A stretch of DNA of 64,000 nt from Pseudorhodoplanes sp. (GCA_019187085.1 JABARS010000002.1:62001-126000); one strand, 5' to 3'; numbered from the stretch's first letter, positions 41,628 to 50,519 are shown. The notes: generated by a model from the letters alone, not told the origin. Made by a program: numbers and translations.

Positions 41628-44471
41628 CTACTCGGCCGGCCGCGAACCGGGCCAGAAGGCCTCCGCCTCGGTATCGAATGCCGGTTCGTCGAGGTCGGGC
41701 TCGCCGCACCGCTCCGCAATGAAGGCGCGCGCGCGATTGCGCAGCGCGACGATGGCGTTGAAATCGGTTCCGGCAGGCGCGATCGGCTCGCCGATCTCCA
41801 GGCGGACCGGGGTCCATCGCGGCCACCAGGTGTCGGCGCGCAGCATGTCGCGGGTGCCGCTGATCGCGCCGGGCACGACCGGAAGCCCCGCCTCAGCCGC
41901 GGCCTTGAAGGCACCGAGGCGGAAGGGTGCGAGGCCCCTGCGTGCGGTGAACGTGCCTTCGGGAAAGAAGGCGAGAAGCCGGCCCCTGGCCATGCCTGCG
42001 GCCGCTTGCGCATCGGCCAGACTTGCCGCCACGTCGAAGCGCTCCACGAAGATGACACCGAGCCGGCGCAGGAACGATCCGATCAAAGCCTGATCGGCGA
42101 ACTCCTTCTTGGCGGCGAAAACCGGCGTGCCGGGCAGCGCCGCGGCAAGAACGAACGCGTCGGAATAGCTCGCATGGTTGAAAACGAGAATAGCATTGTC
42201 GGCCGGAATGCGATCGGGATGCTTGAGCGTGAGCGGGATGCCCGCCGCGGTGAGGCCCGCGCGGGCGAGCCAGCGCAAGGCGGTCCAGCGTGCGCCCGGT
42301 CGCGGCAGCGTCATCACGGCGATCCAGCCGAACACGACCGCAATAGCGACGATGATCCACCACCAGGCCGCATAGAGCGTGCGGCCCGCGAGATTCACGG
42401 CGGCCCTGATGCGCGGGAGGAGGCCGGCAAGGAAAAGGCGGATGCGCTGCTGCCCGACGCTTGAGCGCGGGGCGCCAAGCGCCCCGGCATCGTACAATTC
42501 GCGCGTCGTGCTGCGGCGGATCTTGCCGCTCGCGGTCTTCGGGATGGTGTCGGGCGGCACAAAGACGATTTCGTCGGCCGGGGCGCCGAGCACTTTCACG
42601 GCGGCAGCCTGCGCCTGTTCGCGCAGACGGTCGCGGCTGGAAGAATCCTCCTGCGCCGTCTCCGCGACGATGACCACGCGCTCCGTCCCGGAGGCCCGGT
42701 CCCCCGTGCCGATGAGGGCGACGCCGTTCTTCACGATGCCGGGAATTTCGGCGACCGCGTCCTCGATCTCGTGCGGAAAAATGTGGCGGCCGGCGCGGAT
42801 GACCAGATCCTTGATCCGGCCGGTGATGAATATCTCGCCGTCGGCACGATAGGCCTGGTCGCCGCTGTCGAGCCAGTCGCCGTCGAACAGCTCTTTGGTC
42901 TTGGCGGCATTCCCGAAATAGCCGGACGTCGCCGACGGTCCGCGGAACTCAAGCCGGCCGACGACACGGTCGGCGACCTCGCGTCCGCCGGCATCGACGA
43001 TGCGCACCTCGTGATCGGGAATCGGCTTGCCGCAGGACACGAATTCGAACGGGCTCGCATCGGCCGGCGCGGCGGGCCGTGCGACCCCGGTCGAACCGAG
43101 CGTGTGGCGATCGACGCGGTCGATGCGCGGGCCGCGCCCGAGCGGCGGCATCGTCAGCCCCACGGTGTTTTCGGCAAGCCCGTAAGCCGGCGTCATCGCT
43201 TCCGGGCGGAAGCCGTAGGCGCGAAACCGTTCCGTGAAGCGGCGGATCGAATTGGCGCTGACCGGTTCGGCGCCGTTGGCGACCAGACGCAGCGAACCGA
43301 GATCGAGGCCCTCGATATCGGCATCGTCGATCTTGGTGCGGCAGGTCTCGAACGCAAAGTTCGGCGCGGCCGACAGCGTCGCGCGGTACCGGTGGATCGC
43401 CCACAGCCAGCTTTCCGGGTGCGCAAGGAATGTCAGCGGCGACATCACATAGAGCGGCGCGCCGTAATAGAGCGTGGCGAGCCAAGCGCCGATGAGACCC
43501 ATGTCGTGATAGAGCGGCAGCCAACTCACGAAAACGTCGCGCGAGCTTGCGTCCATCGCCCGGCCGATCGCGCGGATATTGGCCAGGAGATTGGCGTGGC
43601 TGAGCACGACCCCCTTCGGGTCGCCGGTGCTGCCGGACGTATATTGAAGGAGCGCCGTGGCCCGTTCGTCGTCGGTCGGCGGCAGCCGCAGTTCGGGGCC
43701 GGCGGCGAGCGCGGCCGGGCTCTCGACCGCCGTGATGGTGGGAACCTGCGGCTGCAGCAGGGTCGCGAGCTTCTGCCCCCGCGTCGTCGTGATCAGCAGC
43801 CGCGCGCCGGCATTGCGGAGAATGCCGGCCTGGCGGTTGACGTGCTCTTCCAGTTGCGACAGCCGCAGCGGCGGATAGACCGGGACCGGGACCGCACCCG
43901 CATAAAGCACGCCGAAGAACGAGGTGAAGAATTCGATGGCGGTCGGCAGCATCAGCGCTACGCGATCGCCGACATTGACGTCGCGCGCGATCAGTCCGGC
44001 CGCGATCCGGCGCGCCTCCTGCGCCAGCGCACCATAAGTCAACGGGACCGGCTGGGCGGCATCGGCGAGAAAGGTGATGTGCAGACGGTCGGGATGGGCG
44101 GCGGCGTGCCAGTCGAGCGCTTCGGTCAGGGTTCTCGCTTTCGACGCGGCTTCGACTTCGGGAAGTGCGGCGGCGGCAACGGCATGTGTCTGCGGGGGCG
44201 CGGCCGGCGGCGCGGCCCTGCCGAGCGCAGTCAGAAGATCGGCAATCGTTTCGGCTTGCGTGAGCGTGTGCTCGGGCAGCCGCACCCGGAACGCCTGCTC
44301 GATGCGCAGCAACAGCTCCGCGCGCGTTAGGCTATCGATGCCGAGATCGCGGTCGAGCCGGCTCGCAGGCGAAACCGAAATCGTTCGCTGCGGATTGAGT
44401 TCGCGGACGAGCTTGCGAGCGATTTCGAGCAGGGCGCGTTCTTGTCGTGTGGAATTGTCCGGCTCATGCAT
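41628..44471 (-). CDS. ACP - fatty acyl-AMP ligase - 1-acylglycerol-3-phosphate acyltransferase fusion
   Basis: This 947-residue protein combines three modules. Residues 1-85 are an acyl carrier domain with the phosphopantetheine serine in 'RDLGIDSLTRAELLLR'. Residues 110-690 are a fatty acyl-AMP ligase: 'LLQYTSGSTGDPKGVVLSHANLLANI', 'VSWLPLYHDMGLIG' (FAAL-specific), 'DSGDQAYRADGEIFITGRIKDLVI', 'PKTASGKIRR'. Residues 720-947 are a PlsC-type acyltransferase with one or two helices, 'VFNHASYSDAFVLAAAL' (HX4D) and 'FFPEGTFTARRG' (EGT). It can activate a free fatty acid, load its own carrier and transfer the acyl group to a glycerol-phosphate-type acceptor at the membrane. A perfect FixK box precedes it. 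Confidence 0.88.
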   Translation of the reverse strand: MHEPDNSTRQERALLEIARKLVRELNPQRTISVSPASRLDRDLGIDSLTRAELLLRIEQAFRVRLPEHTLTQAETIADLLTALGRAAPPAAPPQTHAVAAAALPEVEAASKARTLTEALDWHAAAHPDRLHITFLADAAQPVPLTYGALAQEARRIAAGLIARDVNVGDRVALMLPTAIEFFTSFFGVLYAGAVPVPVYPPLRLSQLEEHVNRQAGILRNAGARLLITTTRGQKLATLLQPQVPTITAVESPAALAAGPELRLPPTDDERATALLQYTSGSTGDPKGVVLSHANLLANIRAIGRAMDASSRDVFVSWLPLYHDMGLIGAWLATLYYGAPLYVMSPLTFLAHPESWLWAIHRYRATLSAAPNFAFETCRTKIDDADIEGLDLGSLRLVANGAEPVSANSIRRFTERFRAYGFRPEAMTPAYGLAENTVGLTMPPLGRGPRIDRVDRHTLGSTGVARPAAPADASPFEFVSCGKPIPDHEVRIVDAGGREVADRVVGRLEFRGPSATSGYFGNAAKTKELFDGDWLDSGDQAYRADGEIFITGRIKDLVIRAGRHIFPHEIEDAVAEIPGIVKNGVALIGTGDRASGTERVVIVAETAQEDSSSRDRLREQAQAAAVKVLGAPADEIVFVPPDTIPKTASGKIRRSTTRELYDAGALGAPRSSVGQQRIRLFLAGLLPRIRAAVNLAGRTLYAAWWWIIVAIAVVFGWIAVMTLPRPGARWTALRWLARAGLTAAGIPLTLKHPDRIPADNAILVFNHASYSDAFVLAAALPGTPVFAAKKEFADQALIGSFLRRLGVIFVERFDVAASLADAQAAAGMARGRLLAFFPEGTFTARRGLAPFRLGAFKAAAEAGLPVVPGAISGTRDMLRADTWWPRWTPVRLEIGEPIAPAGTDFNAIVALRNRARAFIAERCGEPDLDEPAFDTEAEAFWPGSRPAE

Positions 44472-44505
44472 GGAGACACGAATAATCCCGTTTCAGTGCG
44501 CCCAA

Positions 44506-44519
44506 TTGATGCCGATCAA
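44506..44519. promoter_or_regulatory. Perfect FixK/FNR box upstream of the ACP-FAAL-acyltransferase gene
   Basis: TTGAT-GCCG-ATCAA is fully palindromic. Its centre is 41.5 bases from the A of the start codon at 44471, the class II activator distance from a transcription start. GATTATT (reverse strand, 44480-44486) can serve as -10. No clear ribosome-binding site precedes the ATG, so the transcript may be leaderless or nearly so. Confidence 0.7.
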
Positions 44520-44607
44520 AATGGCATGGCGACGGCCGTGGCGAAAGCGCCGCTTGCAGCAGCCTGCGCAGGACGTGTCGGTGCCGGCCGCGCGGTGCGA
44601 CGTGTTG

Positions 44608-45171
44608 TCAGGCGCGCAGGCCGTGTTTGCCGAGGATCCGGACGGTACTTGCCTGCGGGCCTTTATCGCCGGCGACTTCCGCGAACGTGACCCGGGTGCC
44701 GGCTTTCAGGCGATTGAAGCTGTTGTTGAGGACGCTGTTGCGATGGAAATAGATTTCGCGTCCGTCGGCGCTTTCCAGGAAGCCGTAATCGTCCTGCAGC
44801 TGGACGACGGTTGCGACTGGTGGTCCCTCGCTTGCCTTGACCTGCCCCTGCAGGCGACGCGCCGCATCCTGCAGCCGGCGTCGCGCGCGCTTGAACGCGT
44901 CGTTGATGGCGAAATCGATTTTGCCATGACGCTCGTCGGCCGATGGCGTGCGGTCGATATTGACGGTTTTTCCGCCAGGCAGCACGAGCTGGATGTTGAC
45001 CCCGTACAAACCGCCGGTCTTGTGGCGGCCGCCGGGCCCCTTCAGGATGACGCGGCAGGACGTCACGCGGCCAAAGCGTGTTTCGATCTCCTCGACGCGC
45101 CGCGCAATGCCGGCGCGCAGGGAAGCATCGGGCTCTATGCCCTGGAAGTCGATTTCGACCGGAACCTGCAT
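44608..45171 (-). CDS. Ribosome hibernation factor-like domain fused to a cold-shock domain
   Basis: This 187-residue protein has an HPF/RaiA-type N-terminal domain (residues 1-105: 'VEIDFQGIEPDASLRAGIARRVEEIETRF', 'DFAINDAFKRARRRLQDAARRLQGQVK') and a C-terminal cold-shock fold (about 115-187) with RNP1-like 'YGFLES' and RNP2-like 'IYFHRNSVLNNSFNRLKAGTRVTF'. It probably binds ribosomes or rRNA to store them during energy limitation. ATG 45171 was chosen over an in-frame TTG at 45192, because that TTG lies inside the best -10 element (TATAAT, reverse strand 45192-45197). A FixK-like box is upstream. Confidence 0.85.
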   Translation of the reverse strand: MQVPVEIDFQGIEPDASLRAGIARRVEEIETRFGRVTSCRVILKGPGGRHKTGGLYGVNIQLVLPGGKTVNIDRTPSADERHGKIDFAINDAFKRARRRLQDAARRLQGQVKASEGPPVATVVQLQDDYGFLESADGREIYFHRNSVLNNSFNRLKAGTRVTFAEVAGDKGPQASTVRILGKHGLRA

Positions 45172-45223
45172 GACTTTGATCCAATATGACAATTATAAAC
45201 TCGTACGGGCCGAAAAAGATGCG

Positions 45224-45237
45224 TTGATTTAGGTCAA
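45224..45237. promoter_or_regulatory. FixK/FNR-like box between hpf-type and DUF2267 genes
   Basis: TTGAT-TTAG-GTCAA matches the consensus at nine of ten positions. To the left, TATAAT on the reverse strand (45192-45197) sits at nearly class II distance and would drive the HPF-cold-shock gene. To the right, TAGACT at 45259-45264 could serve the DUF2267 operon. The site may act in both directions. Confidence 0.6.
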
Positions 45238-45405
45238 CGTGACGACCTGTCGGGAGCCTAGACTTTTTAAACAATGTTTGCGTACGCGGTTATATGTCCG
45301 CACGGCTGTCATTATATAATTATCATGCGAGCGTGCGGATCCGCAGGGAGTTTTATGGGAAAATATAAGTTGCGTATTCGATAACGGCAGCGAAGGGAGA
45401 GCACG

Positions 45406-45849
45406 ATGAGTTCCCAGGGCCTGGAATCGATTGAACAGAGCGTTCAGACGACGCATCGCTGGATCAACGAACTGAACGAGCGGCTGGACTGGGGTGACAA
45501 GGCGCGGTCCTACCGGCTGTTGCGAACGGTGCTGCAGGCCTTGCGGGACTGGTTGCCGGTGAACGAAGCCGTCGATCTCGCCGCGCAACTGCCCGAACTG
45601 GTGCGCGGCGCATATTACGAACATTGGCGGCCGGCAAAATGCCCGGTGCAGAACCGCAGCAGGGAGGATTTCCTGGCGCGGGTGGATCACGCTTTCAAGA
45701 CCGATCCGATCGCCTTCACGCCGGAGGTTGTGACCGAGGTCTTTGGCCTTCTGTCGGATAAGGTCAGCGCCGGCGAGATCGAGGATGTCCGCAACGCATT
45801 GCCCGCCGATGTGCGCGCGCTGTGGCCGAAGCCGGCGCGCGCCGCCTGA
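45406..45849 (+). CDS. DUF2267 family protein
   Basis: This 147-residue helical protein matches DUF2267: 'TTHRWINELNERLDWGDKARSYRLLRTVLQALRDWLPVNEAVDLAAQLPELVRGAYYEHWRP', followed by a second helical half, 'DFLARVDHAF...PEVVTEVFGLLSDKVSAGEIEDVRNALPADVRALW'. The two halves look like an internal repeat. The family is frequent beside stress and low-oxygen genes, but its activity is unknown. AAGGGAGAG precedes ATG 45406. It opens a rightward operon with DUF3775, a Lon-family protease and a Usp-like gene. Confidence 0.85.
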   Translation: MSSQGLESIEQSVQTTHRWINELNERLDWGDKARSYRLLRTVLQALRDWLPVNEAVDLAAQLPELVRGAYYEHWRPAKCPVQNRSREDFLARVDHAFKTDPIAFTPEVVTEVFGLLSDKVSAGEIEDVRNALPADVRALWPKPARAA

Positions 45850-45860
45850 AAGGAGCGATT

Positions 45861-46283
45861 ATGGCTGACGAAGGGCCAAGCCTTGCGATTTCGCCCGAGA
45901 AGGTCTGCTTTCTCCTCGTCAAGGCGCGCGAGTTCGACGTGAAGGATGCGGCGGCCGATCCCGGCGATTCGTCGAACGCGAGCGACGACGCGATGATGTC
46001 GGTGCTGGAGGACCGGGCCGACGATCCGGTGGTCGAGGAGATCGGGCGCTTCATCGGCGCGCTGAACGAGGACGAACAGATCGATCTCGTGGCCCTGACC
46101 TGGCTCGGACGTGGCGACGGCACCCTTGACGACTGGTCGACCATCCGCGCGGAAGCCGCGCGCGCCCATAACCGGCGGACGGCGCAGTATCTTCTTGGGA
46201 TTCCCCTGCTTGCCGATTATCTTGAAGAAGGGTTGTCCCAGTTCGGGCGCTCGTGTGAGGAATTCGAACTCGGCCGGCTTTGA
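45861..46283 (+). CDS. DUF3775 family protein
   Basis: This 140-residue acidic protein matches DUF3775: 'LAISPEKVCFLLVKAREFDVKD', 'DDPVVEEIGRFIGALNEDEQIDLVALTWLGRGDG' and 'RTAQYLLGIPLLADYLEEGLSQFG'. No signal peptide or helix is present, so it is cytosolic. Function unknown; members commonly lie next to DUF2267 genes as here. ATG 45861 follows AAAGGAG six bases upstream, and the gap to the DUF2267 gene is 11 bases; the protease gene begins three bases after its stop. Confidence 0.85.
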   Translation: MADEGPSLAISPEKVCFLLVKAREFDVKDAAADPGDSSNASDDAMMSVLEDRADDPVVEEIGRFIGALNEDEQIDLVALTWLGRGDGTLDDWSTIRAEAARAHNRRTAQYLLGIPLLADYLEEGLSQFGRSCEEFELGRL

Positions 46284-46286
46284 TTC

Positions 46287-48770
46287 ATGTCGAATGACCA
46301 GCAACAGGTCGCGGGCGCGCAAGCGCCCGCCGCTTCGCCGGAGACTTTGGCGGCGCTGACGCCGCCGCAGCTCTACCGCAAAGCCAGTCTCGATGCGCTG
46401 CCCTTCAAGACCACCGACGAACTGGCGCCGGTGGAGACCGCCGTCGGGCAGCAGCGCGCGCTCGATGCCATCGGTTTCGGCAGCGAGATCGACCGGGACG
46501 GCTTCAATATCTTCGTCATCGGCTCGAGCCGCGCCCGCATGCAGGAGACGGTGAAGACGATCCTATCGCGGTTTGCCGAGCGCAGGAAACGACCGGGCGA
46601 TTGGGTCTACATCAACAATTTCAAGGAAGCGCACAAGCCGATCGCGATCGAGCTGCCGGCCGGTCGTGCGGCCGAGTTTCGCGACGTCATGCGCCGGCTG
46701 ATCGCCGACCTCAAGGTCGCGTTGCCGGCGATGTTTGAGAGCGAGGATTACCAGTCCCGTCGCAATGCGATCGATCAGACCTTCCAGACAAGGCAGGGCG
46801 ATGCGTTCACGGCCCTGCGCGACAAGGCGAATGCCCAGGGCATCACCATCCTGCGCACGCCGCTCGGCCTTACGCTCGCGCCGGCGGAAAACGGCAAGAT
46901 CGTTCCGCCGGAGGAATTCTCCACCTGGCCCGCCGAGAAGCAGAAGCAGGTGCAGGAGGTGATCCGGGCGCTGGAGCAGGATCTGGAGAGCATTCTCAAG
47001 CAGGTCCCGCAATGGGAGAAGCTGCGTCGCGACGAGATCGAGAAACTCAATCGCGAGACGGCGCAGTTCGCCGTCGGACAGTCGATCGAGGAGGCGAAGG
47101 AGCCGTTCGCGGACCTGCCGCGCGTCCTGCAGCACCTGGAAGCGGTGCGCGCCGACCTCGTCGACAATGTCGCGATGTTCGTGATCAAGGGCGAAGGCGC
47201 GGAAGGCAGTCAGACGGAATCCGACGCGCGTCTCGGCAATCCGTTTGACCGCTATGCGGTCAACGTGCTCGTGCAGACGACGAGCGACGAAGCGACCGGC
47301 GGGCCGGTGGTCGAGGAGCTGCATCCGACGCTCGCGCGCCTGATCGGCAGCATTGAATATGTCTCGCGCCAGGGCACCCTGGTGACGAATTTCCGGCTGA
47401 TCAAGGCGGGCGCCATGCATCGCGCCAACGGCGGTTTCCTACTGCTCGATCTGCGTACGCTCCTGATGGAGCCGTTCAGTTGGGCGGCGCTCAAGCGCAT
47501 GATCCGCCAGCGCGAGGTCCGCATCGAGGATGTCGGCCGTTTCATCGGCCTGACCAGCACGGTCTCGCTCGAGCCCGATCCGATCCCGCTCGATCTCAAG
47601 GTCGTCCTGTTCGGCGACCGCCTTCTTTACTATCTGCTGGCGGCCTTCGATCCGGAAGTGTCGGAGCACTTCAAGGTGCTGGCCGATTTCGAGGACGACA
47701 TTGACCGCTCCGCCGAGAGCGAGGCGGCGCATGCGCGGCTGATCGCGGCGATCGCCCGCAAGGACGGCCTCAGGCCGCTCGACCGCGACGCTGTCGCGCT
47801 TGTTATCGAATACGCGGCGCGGCTCGCCGATCACGCCGGGAAACTCTCCCTTTCGCTCGGCGAGCTGCGCGACCTCCTGGCGGAAGCGGGATTCTGGGCG
47901 GAGAAATCCGGACATGCGGTGACGGTGCGCGAGGCGGTGGATCGCGCCATCACCCAGCGGGAATATCGTGCTTCGCGTCTGCGCGAGCGCGCGCAGGAAA
48001 GCATCCTGCGCGATTTTGCATTGATCGACACGGCAGGCGTTGCGGTCGGCCAGGTCAACGGGCTGAGCGTGACCGAACTCGGCAGCTTCCGGTTCGGCCG
48101 CCCGACCCGCATCACCTGCCGGGTGCGGCCGGGCACCGGCAAGCTCGTCGATATCGAGCGCGAAGTCGAGATGGGCGGACCGATCCACTCCAAGGGTGTG
48201 CTGATCCTGTCCGGTTTCCTCGCCGGCCGTTTCGCCCTCGACACGCCGATGTCGCTGTTTGCAAGCCTCGTCTTCGAGCAGAGCTATGGCGGGGTGGAAG
48301 GCGACAGCGCTTCGTCGGCAGAGCTTTACGCGCTGCTCTCGGCGCTATCGGAATTGCCGCTGCGGCAGGATCTGGCGGTGACCGGCTCGGTGAACCAGCA
48401 CGGACAGATCCAGGCGATCGGCGGCGCGAACGAGAAGATCGAAGGCTTCTTCGACATCTGCAAGGCCCGAGGGCTGGCCGGCTCGCAGGGCGTGCTCATC
48501 CCGCAATCCAATGTGCAGAATCTGATGCTGAGGCGCGAGGTGATCGAAGCCTGCGAAGCGGGAAAATTCGCCGTCTATCCCGTGAGCACGATCGATCAGG
48601 GCATCGCGCTGCTGACCGGTCGGCCGTCGGGTGAGCGCACGGCCGACGGCCTTTTCCCTGTCGGCAGCGTCAACCGTCTTGTCGAGGACCGGCTGCGGGC
48701 ATTCGCGCGCATCCGGCAAAGCTTTGCCGCGGCCGGGCTACCCGATGCCGCGAAGGGGCGCGCCGAATGA
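46287..48770 (+). CDS. Lon-family (LonB/YcbZ-like) protease with altered ATPase site
   Basis: This 827-residue protein has an AAA_32-type N-terminal part and a C-terminal Lon protease domain. The catalytic Ser674 lies in 'EGDSASSAELYALLSALSELP' and Lys717 in 'NEKIEGFFDICKARGL'. At the usual Walker A position it reads 'FNIFVIGSSRARMQETVKTIL' (about residues 71-91), with no GxxGxGK[ST]; 'ANGGFLLLDLRTLLMEP' is the Walker B-like stretch. Such proteins degrade unfolded proteins or act as processing proteases; without a P-loop it may be ATP-independent. It overlaps the following Usp-like gene by four bases. The Ser-Lys dyad is complete. Confidence 0.87.
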   Translation: MSNDQQQVAGAQAPAASPETLAALTPPQLYRKASLDALPFKTTDELAPVETAVGQQRALDAIGFGSEIDRDGFNIFVIGSSRARMQETVKTILSRFAERRKRPGDWVYINNFKEAHKPIAIELPAGRAAEFRDVMRRLIADLKVALPAMFESEDYQSRRNAIDQTFQTRQGDAFTALRDKANAQGITILRTPLGLTLAPAENGKIVPPEEFSTWPAEKQKQVQEVIRALEQDLESILKQVPQWEKLRRDEIEKLNRETAQFAVGQSIEEAKEPFADLPRVLQHLEAVRADLVDNVAMFVIKGEGAEGSQTESDARLGNPFDRYAVNVLVQTTSDEATGGPVVEELHPTLARLIGSIEYVSRQGTLVTNFRLIKAGAMHRANGGFLLLDLRTLLMEPFSWAALKRMIRQREVRIEDVGRFIGLTSTVSLEPDPIPLDLKVVLFGDRLLYYLLAAFDPEVSEHFKVLADFEDDIDRSAESEAAHARLIAAIARKDGLRPLDRDAVALVIEYAARLADHAGKLSLSLGELRDLLAEAGFWAEKSGHAVTVREAVDRAITQREYRASRLRERAQESILRDFALIDTAGVAVGQVNGLSVTELGSFRFGRPTRITCRVRPGTGKLVDIEREVEMGGPIHSKGVLILSGFLAGRFALDTPMSLFASLVFEQSYGGVEGDSASSAELYALLSALSELPLRQDLAVTGSVNQHGQIQAIGGANEKIEGFFDICKARGLAGSQGVLIPQSNVQNLMLRREVIEACEAGKFAVYPVSTIDQGIALLTGRPSGERTADGLFPVGSVNRLVEDRLRAFARIRQSFAAAGLPDAAKGRAE

Positions 48771-49600
48771 ACGAGCTGCCGTTCAAGCGATTCATCGTCA
48801 ACCTGCCGCAATGGTCGGTCGAGCGCGCCGCCATGGAGGCGACGGCGACCTTCGCGGAATTGCTGAAGCTGCAACTGACGGCGGCCTTTGTCGAAGACGC
48901 CGAAATCCATCGTCTCGCCGCGATGCCGGGCCTGCGTGAACTGCGCCCGCTCGGCGCCGGCTGGCATCCCGTCGATCCGGCGCAGTGGCACCGGGCGTTT
49001 GCGGACGCGGCCCTCAAGGCGAAAGCCGCGTTCGAGGCCGCGGTCCGGAACTGCTCCGTGGAATCGAGTTTTCTGACCATTCGCGGGACGATCAGGACGC
49101 TGGTCTCCGAACACCAGTCGGAGGATATCGTGGTCGTGATGCAGCCGAAGAATCCGGCCGAGCGGGTATCCCAGCAATATATCGATCTCGTCGAAGAGGC
49201 GTTCTCGACCCGCGCCGCGGTGATGATGGTTCCCGCCATCATGGCCTGTTCCAGCGGGCCGGTGGTCGCCATCGCGCGACGGATCGCCGACCCGAGCGTC
49301 CGCATTGCGCTTGCCGTTGCGGCCGCGGCCAATGAAGGTCTGATCGTCGTGCCGACCTTCGACGGCGAGCAGCAGGCCGCGTTGCTGCAAAGTCTTGCGG
49401 GCGGCCGTCGCGTTCCGGTCCGCATCGACGAGGGCGCCGGACTCATTCCCGAAATGCCGGCCTCGTCCTTTCCCGCCGCGCGCGAGCACGAAAGACTGGT
49501 GATCATGACGCGCGCGGGCGAAGGCCGCGACCTGTCGATGGCGACCGATATCGTCACAAGACGCCGCGTTCCGGTTCTGACGGTCCCCGACGCCGATTAG
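48767..49600 (+). CDS. Possible universal-stress-like protein
   Basis: This 277-residue cytosolic protein begins 'FKRFIVNLPQWSVERAAMEATATFAELLKLQLTAAFVEDAEIHRLA', which resembles the first strand and helix of UspA folds. It has alternating strand-helix segments such as 'SEDIVVVMQPKNPAERV' and 'IALAVAAAANEGLIVVPTFDGEQQA'. No ATP-binding G2xG9xS motif is obvious. It starts within the protease stop codon (ATGA, 48767-48770), so it is coupled to the protease. I do not recognise a defined family; a stress-linked role is inferred from position. Confidence 0.55.
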   Translation: MNELPFKRFIVNLPQWSVERAAMEATATFAELLKLQLTAAFVEDAEIHRLAAMPGLRELRPLGAGWHPVDPAQWHRAFADAALKAKAAFEAAVRNCSVESSFLTIRGTIRTLVSEHQSEDIVVVMQPKNPAERVSQQYIDLVEEAFSTRAAVMMVPAIMACSSGPVVAIARRIADPSVRIALAVAAAANEGLIVVPTFDGEQQAALLQSLAGGRRVPVRIDEGAGLIPEMPASSFPAAREHERLVIMTRAGEGRDLSMATDIVTRRRVPVLTVPDAD

Positions 49601-49706
49601 TAGCCGCTCCGGTATCCGGAATGATGATGCCCGGCGTCGCCGCCGCCCTGCGCGGGCGAATGCAATCAAACAGTCCGGATCGTATCCGGCCAGGCGCGGA
49701 GCGCGC

Positions 49707-50519
49707 TCAATGCGTCGCGGGCGCGGCTTCGGCATGCGGGACTATGTCCCGATAGGCGTGCCAGGTGCCGTGACCCAGGATCGGGAAAATGATGATCAGC
49801 CCGAGCAGGCCCGTTGCGATGCTGACGAAAAACAGCGCAAGCACGATCGCACCCCATGTCAGCATCACCGGCAGGTTGTTCCAGACCAGCGCCGTGCTCG
49901 TGCCCATGGCCGTCAGGGCGTCGACGCGCTCTTCGAGCAGCATCGGGATCGAGAACGCGCTGATGGCGAAAGAGAATGCCGCGAACAGCGCGCCCACGAC
50001 ACCGCCGACCAGAAGCATCGCCCATCCGACCGGGGTGGTGAACAGCATCGGCGCGATATGGTCGAGACCGGGGAACGGACGCAGGCCGAAGAACAATGCA
50101 TAGATGATGACGGCCGCGCGCATCCACAACAGCATGAGCAGGCACAGCAGCACGCCGGTGAACAGGATTTGTCCGCCGGACTTCGGCTTGACGAAGATCA
50201 TCCGCGACAGGCGCACCGGCTCGTCCGCTGCGATGCGCCGGCTCTTCTCGTAAAGGCCTACGGCCAAGAGCGGGCCCGTGACCATGAATCCGGCAAGCGC
50301 GGGAAAAAGGATGTAGTCCCAGCCGAATGCGAACAGGCCCACGACGACCTCGATCGACACCAGAAAGACCATGACGCCATAGCTGATGCTTGTCGCCGGA
50401 CGGATCGTCAGATCGTGCCAGCCGTTCGCGAGCCAGCGGAAGGCGGCCGCTGCCGGCACGTTGCGGCGCCAGATTTTCTCCTGCGGCAGCGGCGGGACCA
50501 CGGCGGGGATTATCGTCAT
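49707..50519 (-). CDS. DUF2189 membrane protein
   Basis: This 270-residue inner-membrane protein of the DUF2189 family has about six hydrophobic helices. Conserved stretches include 'AFRWLANGWHDLTIRPATSISYGV', 'YILFPALAGFMVTGPLLAVGLYEKSRRI' and 'FSIPMLLEERVDALTAMGTSTALVWNN'. The family often lies near terminal oxidase genes and has no proven function; a helper role in oxidase assembly or membrane energetics is conceivable. ATG 50519 follows AGGTGA. It is the last gene downstream of the ccoNOQP operon, 64 bases after the small membrane protein gene. Confidence 0.85.
   Translation of the reverse strand: MTIIPAVVPPLPQEKIWRRNVPAAAAFRWLANGWHDLTIRPATSISYGVMVFLVSIEVVVGLFAFGWDYILFPALAGFMVTGPLLAVGLYEKSRRIAADEPVRLSRMIFVKPKSGGQILFTGVLLCLLMLLWMRAAVIIYALFFGLRPFPGLDHIAPMLFTTPVGWAMLLVGGVVGALFAAFSFAISAFSIPMLLEERVDALTAMGTSTALVWNNLPVMLTWGAIVLALFFVSIATGLLGLIIIFPILGHGTWHAYRDIVPHAEAAPATH

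Noticed and set aside
44074..45189. 371-residue plus-strand frame across the FixK box and HPF gene
   Set aside because: It crosses a clear regulatory region and two well-supported minus-strand genes and has no motif.
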